From: Holothuria scabra
Lineage: Eukaryota; Echinodermata; Holothuroidea; Aspidochirotida; Holothuriidae
NCBI GenBank assembly: GCA_037179385.1
Contig: CM074180.1
Location: forward strand, 27,757,455 to 27,821,454
Length of the DNA: 64,000 bases
Direction: 5' to 3'
The position numbers and the translations under genes were made by a program. Positions 11,152 through 23,088 of the stretch are shown piece by piece (the stretch's first letter is position 1; each line of letters starts with the position of its first letter). Under the pieces are notes generated by a model. It had not been told where the DNA came from. It worked only from the letters and a program-made list of their open reading frames with translations, and did not search any database.

Positions 11152-12378
11152 CACTCTTAAAACGTTGGGTAAAATATCCGTTGGTTAAAGAAGTTTATGA
11201 AATGTGTTGGTTAAACTTTGCCCAACTTTGGGGCTAATTAGTGCAATGTTTAAACGCTGGGCAAAGTTTTTGTTGAGTAAAAGTAATTGCTTAAGTGTTG
11301 GTCAATCTTTGCTCAAATAATGGTTAAATTTCCCCTTCCATGCACGCGTATACTGTTATACCCAACTTACTGGTCAAAATGACGATAAGATTTTATTCTA
11401 CAGTTGAGCATATTTTCCCTTTACCCACTTGTTGGGTAACTTTTTGCCAATTTGTTGGGTATATTGTTGGTTGCAGTGTTGTCACCAAACAACAGTGCAC
11501 TTGACCCGATTTGTTTCACAATTCTTCTCATAATCAGACCATGGTACCATAATCTGAAAATTCTCTTTGGCATCTTTTATATTGGCCAAACAGCTAAACT
11601 CGTACATTACTTTAGACCATGAAATCGATCTCTATTTCAATAAAATTCTTTAAACAGTACTACGAACTAGAACACATTTGTATGCGATTCCATGATTCGT
11701 ATTTGGCGCAAAACTGCTATCCAATGAGAGGTCAGGATCTGGGATATTCTCTTTCACGTCCGAATGAGCGTTTATATAAAATTATTTGAAACCTTTCGGC
11801 ATAACAAGAAACCTGTCTCATAACCACGATATTAGTGTATGAGAGCTACGGACCAGCTAATTCTCATGCAGCCCTTGTGTTCACATTTACGCATTGATGA
11901 AACTACAATACTTCATCACATCATTAACACACGTCATTTTACAGTGCCTTTTAAAAATGATAGTTTTGGACGTACCTATACGAAACTCAGTGACAAACCA
12001 AATAGGTTATTAAGCCAGGGTTTTTTAACCGGGACCGATGGGTTGCCATAACCAGGGAGCTGCAGTGGCAGCTCCCTGCCATAACCTACAACCTAACATT
12101 TAAAGAAAGCACCAATGTTTAAGGAAAAGATGATTAACATACAACCAACATTTGGTTAATGCATTTGCCCAACAGTTTAATAAAAGAAGTGCCCAACAAG
12201 TGGGTATGTTTTAAAATGCTAATTTACCAAACAGTTGGGTAATCTCTTGCCCAACAGTTGGGTTCAAACTTTACCCAATTTGGTTGGTTAAAGTTTTGCC
12301 CAACTGTTTAGGTTGTTGAATAGATGCCCAGTGTTGGTCAAAAAGTTGGGCAAAATTTGCCCAATTTTTTTAAGAGTG
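11152..12378. mobile_element. TA-flanked transposon with CACTCTTAAAA ends and GTTGGG subrepeats
   Basis: The left end cactcttaaaa (11152) and right end ttttaagagtg (12378) are inverted repeats flanked by TA on both sides (11150-11151, 12379-12380). That is compatible with a TA target duplication as made by Tc1/mariner-type transposases. Both subterminal zones are filled with short GTTGGGTAA or TTGCCCAAC motifs in both orientations, leaving a unique core of about 0.6 kb. A second, orphan right end of the same family is at 16600-16650. No transposase ORF is present. The superfamily assignment is inferred from the ends only. Confidence 0.7.
12045..12086. repeat. 24-base perfect palindrome flanked by 9-base direct repeats
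   Basis: The 9-base direct repeat gccataacc lies at 12045-12053 and 12078-12086. Between them is a 24-base inverted repeat, with arm agggagctgc (12054-12063), loop agtg and the exact complementary arm (12068-12077). The layout resembles a minimal insertion that kept only terminal repeats, or a filled double-strand break. It lies inside the 11152-12378 element. Confidence 0.75.
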
Positions 12379-12970
12379 TAAAGAACCCTATTGTCGACCA
12401 TTTTGTCGTGAAAAAGTGGCGAAATAAAAAAGATACATGGCCCAAGTAGTACTACATGTAGACTATGAGTAGGAGTCGAATTGACGACTTTTAACTCAAC
12501 TGGTGAAAAAGAAATAGCGGGGGTTGTTTCTGATAAAGATTAAAAAGCAACAACAAAGGATAACAAAAACTTATCATTAACAATATATCTTTTGTTGCTT
12601 CTGTTTAAAGGAATTTTTGCTTCTCTAAAAAGCTACGAATAGCTATCAGTTTACTGATTGGTATATATTTTTTCGTTTTATCACTCATCTATGTTAACAA
12701 TGATTGACTTATCAAATGAAACACCCACTTAACAGTTAAGCCGTGAAATCGACTGTGCGCATCAGCCGTGGTCAACACCCTAAGCTCCTTCTTGTCGCGA
12801 ACATAATTGTCACGTTTGTGAATGCATATTTTGTCAGGGCAGGCCAAAAGTCAAGAGGGCATGCTAGCTACAGAAAATATCTCTCCACCTCAATGAAAAA
12901 ATAAAAACGAGCATTGCCTCAATACATCTCGCCACACCTTGCCACCTTCTTAAAATATATCTCAGCCCCT

Positions 12971-14532
12971 CAGTGGCGGAGCTAGGGATTTCGGTCAGAG
13001 GGGGTGAAAATGGTCTGCAGGGGAGCTTCGAAGGAGTAATTACCCTGAGCCTCAGCACGATCGAAGTCACGGCTTTTCAGGCTTTCCATTTGATTTTCCG
13101 CACCTGGTATAGAAGACTTACTTTGCCATGTTTAAATTTTCTATCCATGGGCCTCCACAGGAGAAAAATCGAGGGGGGGGGGACAAAATTCTTTTAGGGG
13201 GGAAAGCTCCGAGCCACCATGAGTTGGCGCGGAGCGCAAGAAAATGTTGGGCAAAAATGCCTCCCAGATCTCTGGAAATGGCATTTCTAAAGCCTATTTA
13301 CTGCATATAAATAGGGAAAACACTGAGTGAACTGTTACGAAATGCTGACGGATGTTTATTTTTCTTCGTTTTTCCTTTACGTTTTCTTCGTATTTTGTTT
13401 AGGTTATTTTTTTTATTTTCCAGGGGAGGGCAAGTTTCCTTACGCATACCTGTGGATGCCATGTTTCTGTCCCTCTCTTTCACATTCTAGTATGAAGGCG
13501 GTCATTTTATTTTGTGTTATTGTCAGGTCTCGATTTAAGATTTTAATGTAATAATGGGCTGCTTTGTGAAGATAAAGATTAAGCCTGCTAGAGCCAAATA
13601 GCAAGCAATCTTACGGGGGGAAAATCTATGGAAATTAATCACCGTTAGGTGTACATTTTTGGCATCTGGAAATCAAGATAAGAAAACGAAGAAACATTAA
13701 TTGACATCATGTGACCACTCTGAAATAGCCATTAATTGATTACATTGCAAGAAATAGCCAAGACAAAAGGTCTGCTTGGCTCGCTAGATACCGAATTCAT
13801 AGTAAATAAAAGTAGCCTAAACCTAGGCTTATTATAGATGCAATTTTCTGGCTTTTGAGACCACGAAAGTACAGAAATGAGCACTTTCATGGGATTATGT
13901 TACAGTGTCAGTAATAGCCATTTATCATGAGAATGGTCACTTGCAGAAAAGGCAAAATGGAAACTAATCATTAAAACTCTTTAAATCATTACCACTGTGA
14001 TACAGTTTTATTTTATATTAACCTGAATGTTCTCTTCAAATAATTTTTAAAAATGTTGTGGAAGCTATTTTGGTACCTTTTGTAAACCTTTTTTATTGTC
14101 TGCGCTGACATTTATCAAGAGGGCTATTTGCGCTATAATTATTTTTGCGCCCTTTGCAACATTTTTTATTGGCCGGGAGGGTGTACTTTGTTAGCTTATA
14201 ATCACGTTTGGTGTCAAAGCAACTTAGCACAGCGACAACTTTCATTTAGTGCGTATAAAGCATGAAGATATGTTTCGGCAAAACCTATCCCTATATTACA
14301 GAAGATGACCCTTTTCATCAGAATAAAGTGCAGATAGTACAGTTACAAGTGGCATTTTGAGCATTTTGTTAGCTGGGCCTTAAAAAACGCTATTATATTA
14401 TGAATTTTGCCAATAATGGTGCAAGAGTAAAGTATTTTAAAAACCTAAAAAGGGCGCCGACAAACGATTTTGGTCCATCATGGGGGGGGGGGGGGGCGCC
14501 CGCCCCCTGACCATATGGCAGCTCCGCCACTG
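12971..14532 (+). mobile_element. 1.56 kb non-autonomous hAT-like element (family H1, copy 2)
   Basis: It starts cagtggcggagcta and ends cagctccgccactg, an almost perfect 13-14 base terminal inverted repeat. The flanking octamers cagcccct (12963-12970) and tagctcct (14533-14540) differ only by two C/T changes. It is collinear over its full length with the reverse complement of 7510-9083, with small indels. The poly-G block at 14483-14495 corresponds to the poly-C block of copy 1. No transposase ORF. It lies directly beside, and may have inserted into, the older copy at 14541-16445. Confidence 0.85.
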
Positions 14533-15229
14533 TAGCTCCTCCCCTTCTCTCACGTGAAGGTCTCTTCGAATCTAAGTCTCTTCGTAAGCGACGTTTATAC
14601 CGACGTCCATAATCTCGAAAATTTGATTCACACAGTGGTGAAAATGACCTGCGGGGTGCTCTGAAATCAGACAGATAACCTGAATCTCGTACGATCTATG
14701 AGCAATGCATGGTTTTCAAAGCTAATCATTTACTTTTCCACAGGTGGTAGAAAACTACCCTCTCACTCACCCTCTTCCCCAGTGCCTAGTTGTTATGTTT
14801 AAGCTTATTTTTACTTTTCCTTCATTTCAAAAACTAACATAAAACCAGACGTAACGTTTCGTGCTTTTAACTTTTTGTGAGGTCAAGATTCAAAAATTTC
14901 GAAAAAATGCACTACGTATTCAAAGTCAAAGGCTAGAAATATTACAGAGGGGACAAAATTTTGGAAAAATCAATGTTACATGTACGTTTCTGGCATATAG
15001 AAGTCAAGACACATATTCCACTCAGAACCATCAATTTATGCAATTAACGTTATATATGTGAACCTTTGAAATAGTCAATATTTAGCTACCGTATTGTAAG
15101 AAATAATTTCTTTTTCATTAAAAATGCAAGTAAACTTTAAAATAGACGCGATATTTTGGCCTTTGAGTCGACAAATTAAAGCAAAAAGAATTTTCATGGT
15201 GTTATGATGCAGAGTCCGATGATCACTCT

Positions 15230-15403
15230 CAGTGGCGGAGGGTTTTGGGGGTTAGAACCGCCATCCCATGACCCAACCTTGGAATGCAAAAACACCTAAA
15301 ATAGCGGTTTTTTCTCTCTATCCTTAGACTTTTTCCTTATCCCGTCCCCTCCCCCCCATGACACCAAAAGCCTCCCCATGACACAATGCTGGCTATGCGT
15401 CTG
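15230..15403 (+). mobile_element. 174-base hAT-like MITE (family H2, copy 1)
   Basis: It starts cagtggcggagggttttggg and ends ggctatgcgtctg. The flanking octamers atcactct (15222-15229) and atcattct (15404-15411) agree at 7 of 8 positions. It shares its whole length with the copy at 30863-31046, including gacccaaccttg and the block beginning tctctctatccttagac. It is too short to code for anything. Confidence 0.85.
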
Positions 15404-15826
15404 ATCATTCTGCATTTAGGGGAGAAGCTAGCCATTTACAATGAGAATTTTTCACTTGAAGAAAAGCAAAATGGAAACTGCTCATCAGTATACTCCTAGG
15501 CCATTCCCAACAGGAGAGCAGGTTAATTCCATTTTATTTTAACCAGAAGTCTCTTTTGTAAATGAATCCCGTTTCTATTCTTTGGAATGGGAGCTTATTC
15601 TCAGTAGGAGCATTGCTATGAATTATATTAGCCACAATTATTTGTGCGCCCTTCACAAGATCTTTCATTAGTTCATGGGACTGCCAAAATAAAGACCGAT
15701 ATCCCTCACCTCACACAGTTCTGATCCGCCCTCCAACTCAATCATTACTAGCCCTCTCACAACTAGAACTCATCTTTATCCAGACACAATCCTCAGGGCA
15801 TCCTCTGGTGAATAAACAAGAACTTA

Positions 15827-16124
15827 AAGGACCAATCCTCTTACCCCAAACTACAATTTTGGTAGGGGTGTACCAAAATTCTCAATTGGCTCAGCTCTTT
15901 AATTGACAGCTAATTCAAACAATTCAAAGTTCCAAAGTTTGTATTACACAGCATGAACTGTAGTGAAAGTGTTTTGACACATTGAGCTTTTTTATACTCA
16001 TCCTGAAGCAATAAACTGAGATTGTGTCTGGATGAGGATGAATTTCAGATAATTGTGGGAGGGGCTTAAGTAAGAAGGTTAGGAGAATTGATACTCTTTG
16101 AAATGGGAGAATTGAGCCTTTATG
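15827..16124 (+). mobile_element. MITE family M1, full copy
   Basis: The unit of about 300 bases begins ttaaaggaccaatcctctta and ends gaattgagccttta, so its termini are imperfect inverted repeats. It contains ctcaattggctcagctcttt and cctgaagcaataaactgag, which recur at 48894-49199 (reverse) and 61350-62565 (interrupted). It supplies the empty-site reference for the hAT insertion at 61540. Confidence 0.75.
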
Positions 16125-16140
16125 TGTAAACAGAACCCAC

Positions 16141-16276
16141 AAAGTGTACATTTCGCGTGATATGAGCTACTCTGCATTACTTAACTTGATGTCAATCAAA
16201 GAGCTAAGTCAATTGAGGATTTCGGTGTACACTGAGCAAAAATGGATTCGTGTGGGGAGTGATTGTCTTTAAGGTC
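16141..16276 (-). mobile_element. MITE family M1, partial copy
   Basis: Contains ctctgcatta, gatgtcaatcaaagagct and caattgaggatttcggt, which match one half of the M1 element in reverse orientation. The other half is missing. It lies immediately next to the full copy in opposite orientation. Confidence 0.6.
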
Positions 16277-16499
16277 TAGCCCATAAGGTGTATTTGCAAG
16301 CTTTCGACTACCCTTCTCATCAAAATAAAATACATAGAGTATAGTTAGTGGCGGCTGATTTAGCATTTTGTTACTTATGGGCCTTCGAAATCAAAATCCG
16401 TCAGGGGGACAGTCGCCCCAGGATAGTATGAACTCTCCGCCAATGGATCCACATAAAACACCAGATAAACTTATCGGCCGAGGAGTTGGGTAATTTTCA

Positions 16500-16650
16500 C
16501 ATTACTACATATTGGGTTAAAAATTGCTCAGCAATAGGTAACGGTAACCAACCGAGAATGGTCAATATTTGATCAACAGTTGGTCGGACACATGTTTCGC
16601 CAGTGTCCGTTAAAAGTTGGTCAAAGAATTTGCCCGACATTTTAAGAGTG
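16500..16650. mobile_element. Orphan right end of a CACTCTTAAAA-type element
   Basis: The sequence ends tttaagagtg followed by TA and has gttggtcaaa and ttgcccgac subterminal motifs, as in the 11152-12378 element. No matching left end was found, so the rest was probably lost or displaced by neighbouring insertions. Confidence 0.5.
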
Positions 16651-16842
16651 TATGATTCATTGCCAAGTTAAATAAAAAAAAATTAAATTCGTGCATTCTA
16701 AAAGATTTTCCCCCATATAGCAAGTCAGTCCCCAAGAAACTTCATGTCACTATCGTCGCTTAGTAGGTTCGTTTTGCCAAAAGTTTCTCCTTATCACAGT
16801 TAAGGTTCTTCATACCTAATTATTTTCTTTACATTAAAGGGC

Positions 16843-17093
16843 AAGAGCAGTCATCCCAAATTGAAAAAGTGTAGTAGACTGTTCAGTTTTACGATTGGCT
16901 GTTGAGAGTCACGTGACAATGTTTTTTTCTCTTCAAATGTGAAATTTACCAGAAATAACTACTTGGTTTACCTTCAATATGCAAAAGTTAAGTCATAAAA
17001 TGTAACCAAAGATACTTTGAAGTGAGATAAGACAAAAATTGTGTTAGTTAGCTTTTTCTCCAAAATGAGTTTGGGGGAACTCCTCTTTACCTT
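16843..17093 (+). mobile_element. MITE family M2, copy 1
   Basis: Starts gggcaagagcagtcat and carries cgattggctgttgagagtca, followed by tcaaatgtgaaatttacc. The same ordered blocks occur at 32153-32396, 44266-44525 (reverse) and 53974-54106 (shortened). Intact copies end in gctcttgacctttaa, giving a terminal inverted repeat of about 12 bases. It is non-coding. Confidence 0.75.
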
Positions 17094-17099
17094 TACATA

Positions 17100-19090
17100 C
17101 TAGAGTTTTGAATGTACTCCTTAAACAAGTGCCGACAGGAGTACAAACGATGGAAAGTAACTTGGTGGGTTTGTATGACGTATATACTTTTGTTATTTGG
17201 CTGTTTTGCGTATAAAGTTTAAAATTTTTATCATTGACATTTTTAGCAAAGACATCGTGAGCAGTATAAAACCTTCAGTACGCTGTTAGTTTGTCCAAAC
17301 TACAAAAACTAAACACCTTTTCCGCCCTCACTTTACTTAAGCTCCACATATTTTAACTTAGTAAACACTAACACCCTAGAAGTTCAACCAAATTTAAATC
17401 ACAGCTCTGATGAATTTGACATGCGTGAGCAAGATAGTCTTAGAAGTGTAGCCCAAAACTTTCAAGGAAATTCTTATAACTACACACATTTTAGATACAA
17501 GTACGTGGTTTCTTAAAGGGAAAGCTTCATGTTTATAGCTTAAAATGTTTTCGTTTTGAAAATTGTGAATGGTTCCCTTTTCCTAGCGTATGTGCGAAAG
17601 AACCTCATGAGTTTCAGTAAAGCGACTTTTTACTGTCACAGATCTGGCCAACAGGTGAATTGTCTTGTTTGGGTGTAACTGTGCATTTTATATGTTACAG
17701 AGAGAAGAAAATCTCTCAGTCCAGTTGAAGAAAATCATTTTTTTAATGAATCCCAAAAACTATTTTGACTGAGTGATGTATCTATCTTGATGAATCTTTA
17801 ATGATTCTTTTTTACAAAACTAAAATTTTACGCGCTCCAACCTTTCGTTGTTGTGTGTTCTAACACCACTCCGAGTGAATTTGTTCAAAAGTACGGCAAC
17901 TGATTTTAAAACAACACTTACGCAAACTTTGGAGCGGTTTGTGAGTAATTACCAACGTTGACACTAGACACATGCAAGTTGGCCTATGGTGTATTTAAAT
18001 ACAAATTATCCTCGCAAAAGCCGTTTTAAACATTAGAGGCACAAGTCCAACACCATAATTACATTAAAATGGACAAAAGGTAATTTAGTGTCACTCTTAT
18101 GTAATGGAGTTTGCATCCCGAATAATGAAATTTAAATTATATTCTTCATTACATAGGTTACATAGATTCTCCAAACGTCATTAATGGCATGCTCACACAA
18201 AAGAAATATTGTGAAGCTACACGCTCATTAACCATCTCCTGTTATATAAACTCACTTCCATTATAGCCTCAATCCCCATTAGACAGGTAGAAGGTATTTA
18301 TTTGGATGTTGGTTAAAAATCAACCAAACCACCATACTATTTTGTGCCTTTTTTCATGGTTTAAAGATTTACAAGAAGACATGTCATTCTTTCATCCTTT
18401 ACGGGTTTCCTTTTATCATCGTTGGAGGAGTGAAATGCCACAATTAAATCATAACTTAAAGGGAAGTATTGTGTTTGTTTTACAAGAAAAACTTCATCCT
18501 TTTAAAACCACTATTTTTGGCAAAGAGTGATAAATAATACAAATAGGGTAGTATGGTAGCCTTCTTTTCAAAAAATAAGTTTCCCTCAGATAGAAATTCA
18601 GTCGTTTGTTGTTCAAGAATAATTTATTCACCTAAACTTTCAACATTTCAAAAGATGCAGCTTCCATAACTCTTGTGCATAATATTTTGAGGAGGTGAAG
18701 CTATTGCTGGGCTTTATTATTGAGACCAAATTATATGGCAATGACTAGGGCCATTTACTTTTAATGCTATGTTGGAGCATTTTAAACAAAGTATTTCCCT
18801 TTAATAATGGCTTCAGAATTTTTCCTCCATGTGGTGACCGCCAAAACTGTATTTTATAATTTCGGCAACCCCTTACGTCTGTCGGGGCTTAGAGTATAGC
18901 TGTCGCCCAGTTAGTGTGCTCGTACCCCTCCTTGAACCCGCATGCAGGTTTTCCTTTGGGCAATAACTTTCGAAATCAAATCGACCCACCTGGGAACAAG
19001 GATCGTCTGTGGAAGAACCTTTTCTTGGTTTCGATGAAAGAGAAACCTAAGCATTCATGATGGCGTGCGTGCGTGTTTGTTACACTTTGC
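17100..19090. other. Intergenic region, no supported gene
   Basis: AT-rich sequence with no recognised exon or RNA gene. The final 200 bases (about 18885-19090) probably belong to the same repeat as the tandem array that follows, since they run into it without a break. Confidence 0.35.
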
Positions 19091-19095
19091 TTGTT

Positions 19096-19745
19096 AACAC
19101 GATATCTCAAGATAGGAATGTCTGACAGTTTTCAAACTTGGTACATAGATGTGCAATATTGAGAGGAAGAACTCAATTATTTTTGATGGAGGTCAAGGGT
19201 CATCTGGGGTAACCCGGGGTCAAAGTCTGAAAATCTCGTTAACACGATATCTCAAGATAGGAAACTTTGATAGATTTCGTATTTGGGTATGTGGATGTGC
19301 TTAAGTCAGGAGATGGTCCATATTGTTTTTGGCAGAGGTCCAAGGTCATGTGGTGTCACCAGTGGTCAAAGTCTAAAAAATTTGGTCAATGTGATATCTC
19401 GAGGTAGGAAACTTGGATAAGTTTCACATTTGGTATGTGGATGCATTATGGTCATTAGATGATCCCTATCAGTTTTCATGGAGGTCAAAGGTCATCTGGG
19501 GTCAACGGAGTCGTAGTCTGAAAAACCTTTTTAAAAATGCAATATTTTAAGACAGGTGTCCCTCAGTATGTATGGTTTTCCGTCTATCCATCTTTCTACC
19601 TATGGCCTTTATGGAGTTCAAAATAGGTGTTAACACATCTTAAGGTGGGGAACTTAAATAGATTTTACATGTTTTATGTGGATGCACATTATGGTGAGAA
19701 GATGATCCCTATTGGTGGAGGTCAAAGGTCATGTGGGATAACAAA
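19096..19745 (+). repeat. Diverged tandem array, about 145-base units, each with a DR1-type motif
   Basis: Units begin at about 19096, 19241, 19388, 19536 and, shortened, 19630, each with a form of aacacgatatctcaagatag. Each then continues with a gtatgtggatgc block and a ggtcaaaggtcat block. Spacing is 145-148 bases for the first three steps. AGGTCA-N-AGGTCA direct repeats are perfect at 19482-19494 and 19719-19731. Single-base variants are at 19190-19202 and 19336-19348. It is non-coding. Confidence 0.8.
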
Positions 19746-20572
19746 ATTATTTTTTGAACATGGTAGTATAACATTTTAGTGAGAAGATAATGGAGCATGA
19801 TGGGATTATTTCAAATGTAACATATATATTTCATCGAAACCTTAAAGCATTCTTGCATTCTGGTTTGTTTGCATCGCAAACTGGATGGTCCATTCAAGTT
19901 CTCATTTACAGTATTTACGCAAAATAAATCTTTGCGTAAAGGTTTTCTCTTAAATAATTGCTATAAGTTAACCCCACTTTGGATGTAAAGAAAACTACAA
20001 AATGTAAAATTCATGTAAATTTCAAAAGCCTACCAAAGTTGACAGAAAAGTAAAACGAATTGTCTAACTCATTTTCAAATAGATTGTCCCTCCCAGAACT
20101 GAGAGGCTTTCTAGATTTATAAACACGACACAAAACTGTTACATTCTCCCTGGAGGAATTTTAAAAGTGATTTTTCACATAAGATAAATGTTGAAAGATA
20201 TTTCTTTTTACAACTGCTCATTTCGACACCAAGGAGAATTATGTAGATCCTGTTATTTCCACGTCTAAGGGCAACCCCGATTTATTTGTGATACCAAACC
20301 AACGTGATTAAACATATAGGCCTAAGGGCAAGCAATGAAAGAATGGGTTGGGCCAAAAGTGTTGGTACGAAATTTCATATGAGTGCTTAGTGCTTAGACA
20401 TTAGTTGAACCGGTCCAGTAACCCCCACCCCGCCCCAATTAAATGTTGGTTGACTCGTCTCAATTTCTCGAAAGTCTCCGATTAGCAACATTGAATCGGG
20501 GAAGTGGAGATTGTTCCAAATACTTCTGTCTCCTAGATTACAAAAGGTACATGAATGGAGGACTTTACCGTA

Positions 20573-20690
20573 TTATTTTTTTCTTTTTCTGCGGGTTTGG
20601 AACTGGTTGGTAGGGGGCGAAAAAATGTTACGGGGTGCTTTGCTCCCCCACCTTGGCTGCACCCCCCCCCTCTTGTGAATACGGCCATTG
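20573..20690. repeat. GC-rich transposon remnant
   Basis: A block bounded by ccgtatt and aatacgg contains tagggggcgaaaa and a poly-C run, in contrast to its AT-rich surroundings. It resembles the G/C-tract termini of the hAT-like elements elsewhere in the window, but no target duplication is visible. Confidence 0.3.
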
Positions 20691-21297
20691 TCAGAAAATG
20701 AATCCAAACTTTTGCTTTTTGAAGAGGTCAAAGGTTAGCCGAGTTTACTGGCGCTGACAATATGAAATTTCAAACAATTGATTTTATATACTATATCTAG
20801 GAAAAACAATTATGATCACCTTTCGAAATGCGAATTTATCAGCATCTATCACGAGTAGGTCGTGCGTCAGCATGAAGAAACTTATGCATCCTAGACTAGT
20901 ACATTGAAGAAAGGGGCGAGTTGTAAGGTAAATTTGTCACTACAGCTCTGAGTCTATACTTGCAAGGTAGTAAAGGGGGAAATGTGGGCCTACCAAATGG
21001 CATCCTGAGGACAACTCTGCCACTGAGGTTGGACAAGTACTGTCCTTCAGTGGACGTAGCTTCGACTGGAAGCAGTTTAAAGTTTGGTTTCGTCGAAAGG
21101 CTCTTTGCTAGAGAGTCGGGAGGACTTAAGAAAATCATTCAGTATAGGTTACAATCCTCATAAGTGAGTTTTAAGTTAGTAAAAAGGAAGTCAATGTCAC
21201 ACTATAGTAAAATCCTCACTGTAGGCGAAAGAAGGAATGTTATATACTGGCCTATACATTTCATCTATCGCTAGGCCAACACTCTCCGTGGTGACGT

Positions 21298-23080
21298 CAT
21301 AGGCGTAGGAAGCGAGGGGCGGGGATGGGGCGACAGCCCCCAGTGAAAAATGAGGAGGACGGAAGCATGCTTCCGCCCCCCCTAACTTCAGAGGTCAGAA
21401 AACCCTTTTTTTTTTCATTTTTCCAAATCTCAAAATGGTGAGAATGTAACATAAGATGCATCAGTTCTCGCTCATAAATCAGTTTGGTAAACTTTTCTGA
21501 GCTCTTGAAATGACAAAATTGGATATTTACCATGTGTGACACAACATTATTTAAAGACACCGGCAGCTATATTACTATTTTTGTAAACTGTCTTTCAACC
21601 AAATTTTCATCAATGAAAGCTCTTGATTTTGAAATATTTTGAAATGTCATCAGAGAGTGTCAGTTGGTTGGCCTTAGATAACATTATGTAGCGACAGCGA
21701 TTTAGTCGTCGTGCAATTTAGATTCTTCGGGAAGCAGTTTATAGTTTAGTTTCGACGAACGGCTCTTTACCAGAGAGTCGGAACGACTTTAGAAGAAACA
21801 ATCATCCTCAGATTTGCCACCAGTATATGAAGTGCAGATTCTTCAGCAATCCCCCAACTCTTTAAATTTCCTTACAGAAAACCCAAAATCCAAGGCTTTC
21901 TGCAACACAAACTCCATATCTACATATATTTGTTCAAAAGGGGCAAAGACTTCGGAGCGCTTGGCGCGCCGCAGTTCGTCCCTGATACAGTGGTATATTC
22001 ACACATGAAAGAAAAATCAAAAGCCTAGCTACTAGTTTTACTACTAACAAGCCATTACCGAATGTCTGATGGGTAACAATTTTTCAAAATTTTCTGTACG
22101 CTCCGCGGGAGATGAAGATAGTCTTTCGAGCAAGACCTCATATTCCAGGCACGGAACCATTAGCATACCGTACTCAAATGCTCTCATTCACACCTATCAT
22201 CCGATTTCTTTCAACCCTGTCAGTTGAGTAGTCTCTGTAGATGGATTCTTTAGTTGTTGAAGTGTCAATATGTTATCATTGTTCAATGTTGCAGAGCAGT
22301 GACGTAGCAACAGGAGGCAGGGGCGATTGTCCCCTGGCTCGAAAAAGTGAAAAATTCGGAAATTTGCCATTAGAGACACCAGTCAAATACAGTGCAGTGT
22401 TCCCATTTTTTCCTTCGTAAAATTCCGAATTCTTCTTAATAAGAGATGCATATTTGTAATTATTAGTTTTAAAAGGGCAAAATTTTCCGCGCTTCGCGCG
22501 CTCTGAATTGCAACACTTAATGCTTTAAGTGGTCGCTCATAAAGCAGTCAGTGCTAAACTTTACCGAGCCGCTACAGTGCCGTTTCCCAACTAAATTTTC
22601 TTCGATAGAGGCTCTAAATTTTTAAATATTTTGTCTAAAAGAGCAAAGTTTCGGGAGCTTTATGAATATCGCCGAGAGGCTTCAATCCGCACTCCTTGGA
22701 CTGTTGGATAACATTATGTAATAACAACTATCTTCAATCGACGTGCTATCTCAGATATATGCTATAGGAAACGTAGAATCTTCGGTAGTTCCCAAATATT
22801 CAAAATTCCTTACAGGATTCCCTGAATCTAAACTATTTTCTGCAAAACAAGCTCCCTATTTATAAATGTGGAAAAGGGCCCAAGTTTTCGGCGCGCTCCG
22901 CTCGCCGCAAGTTACGTTCCTAGTACAGAAATGGTTACACTTAAGAAAAAGACAGATTAAAAAACATGTTCTTGCTCGTATAAAGAGCGAAAATGCACCT
23001 TTTGGTCAATGGGGTAGGGTGAGGTGCATGGTCCAAAATCGTCCCCCCCCCCCACTTTCAAATTGCCTCCTACGCCATTG
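21298..23080. mobile_element. 1.78 kb hAT-like element (family H3)
   Basis: It starts cataggcgtaggaagc and ends gcctcctacgccattg, an imperfect terminal inverted repeat. The flanking octamers ggtgacgt (21290-21297) and gatgacct (23081-23088) share 6 of 8 bases. Internally, modules are repeated: aacttttctgagctc, caaaattgg and aagagatgcat blocks followed by gcgcttcgcgcg-like GC hairpins. A second left-end-like motif (cagtgacgtagc, 22297) suggests a further nested or composite unit. Related units end at 29985 and 47421. No transposase. Confidence 0.65.
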
Positions 23081-23088
23081 GATGACCT

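Larger units (their letters stand above)
14541..16445 (+). mobile_element. Decayed family H1 copy interrupted by MITEs
   Basis: Blocks along this stretch align in order with copy 2. 14637-14760 matches the left arm (ggtgaaaatg, cctgaatctcgtacgatc). 14985-15210 and 15430-15500 match the middle (gcaaaatggaaact). 16300-16445 matches the right arm, ending ctccgccaatg. It is clearly more diverged than copies 1 and 2 and has been split by a 174-base hAT MITE (15230-15403) and the MITE material at 15827-16276. The left end is not resolved because copy 2 abuts it. Confidence 0.65.

Noticed and set aside
5603..16650. CRISPR-like or prokaryotic repeat array
   Set aside because: The repeats are dispersed, of different lengths and bounded by inverted ends with target duplications, as in eukaryotic DNA transposons.
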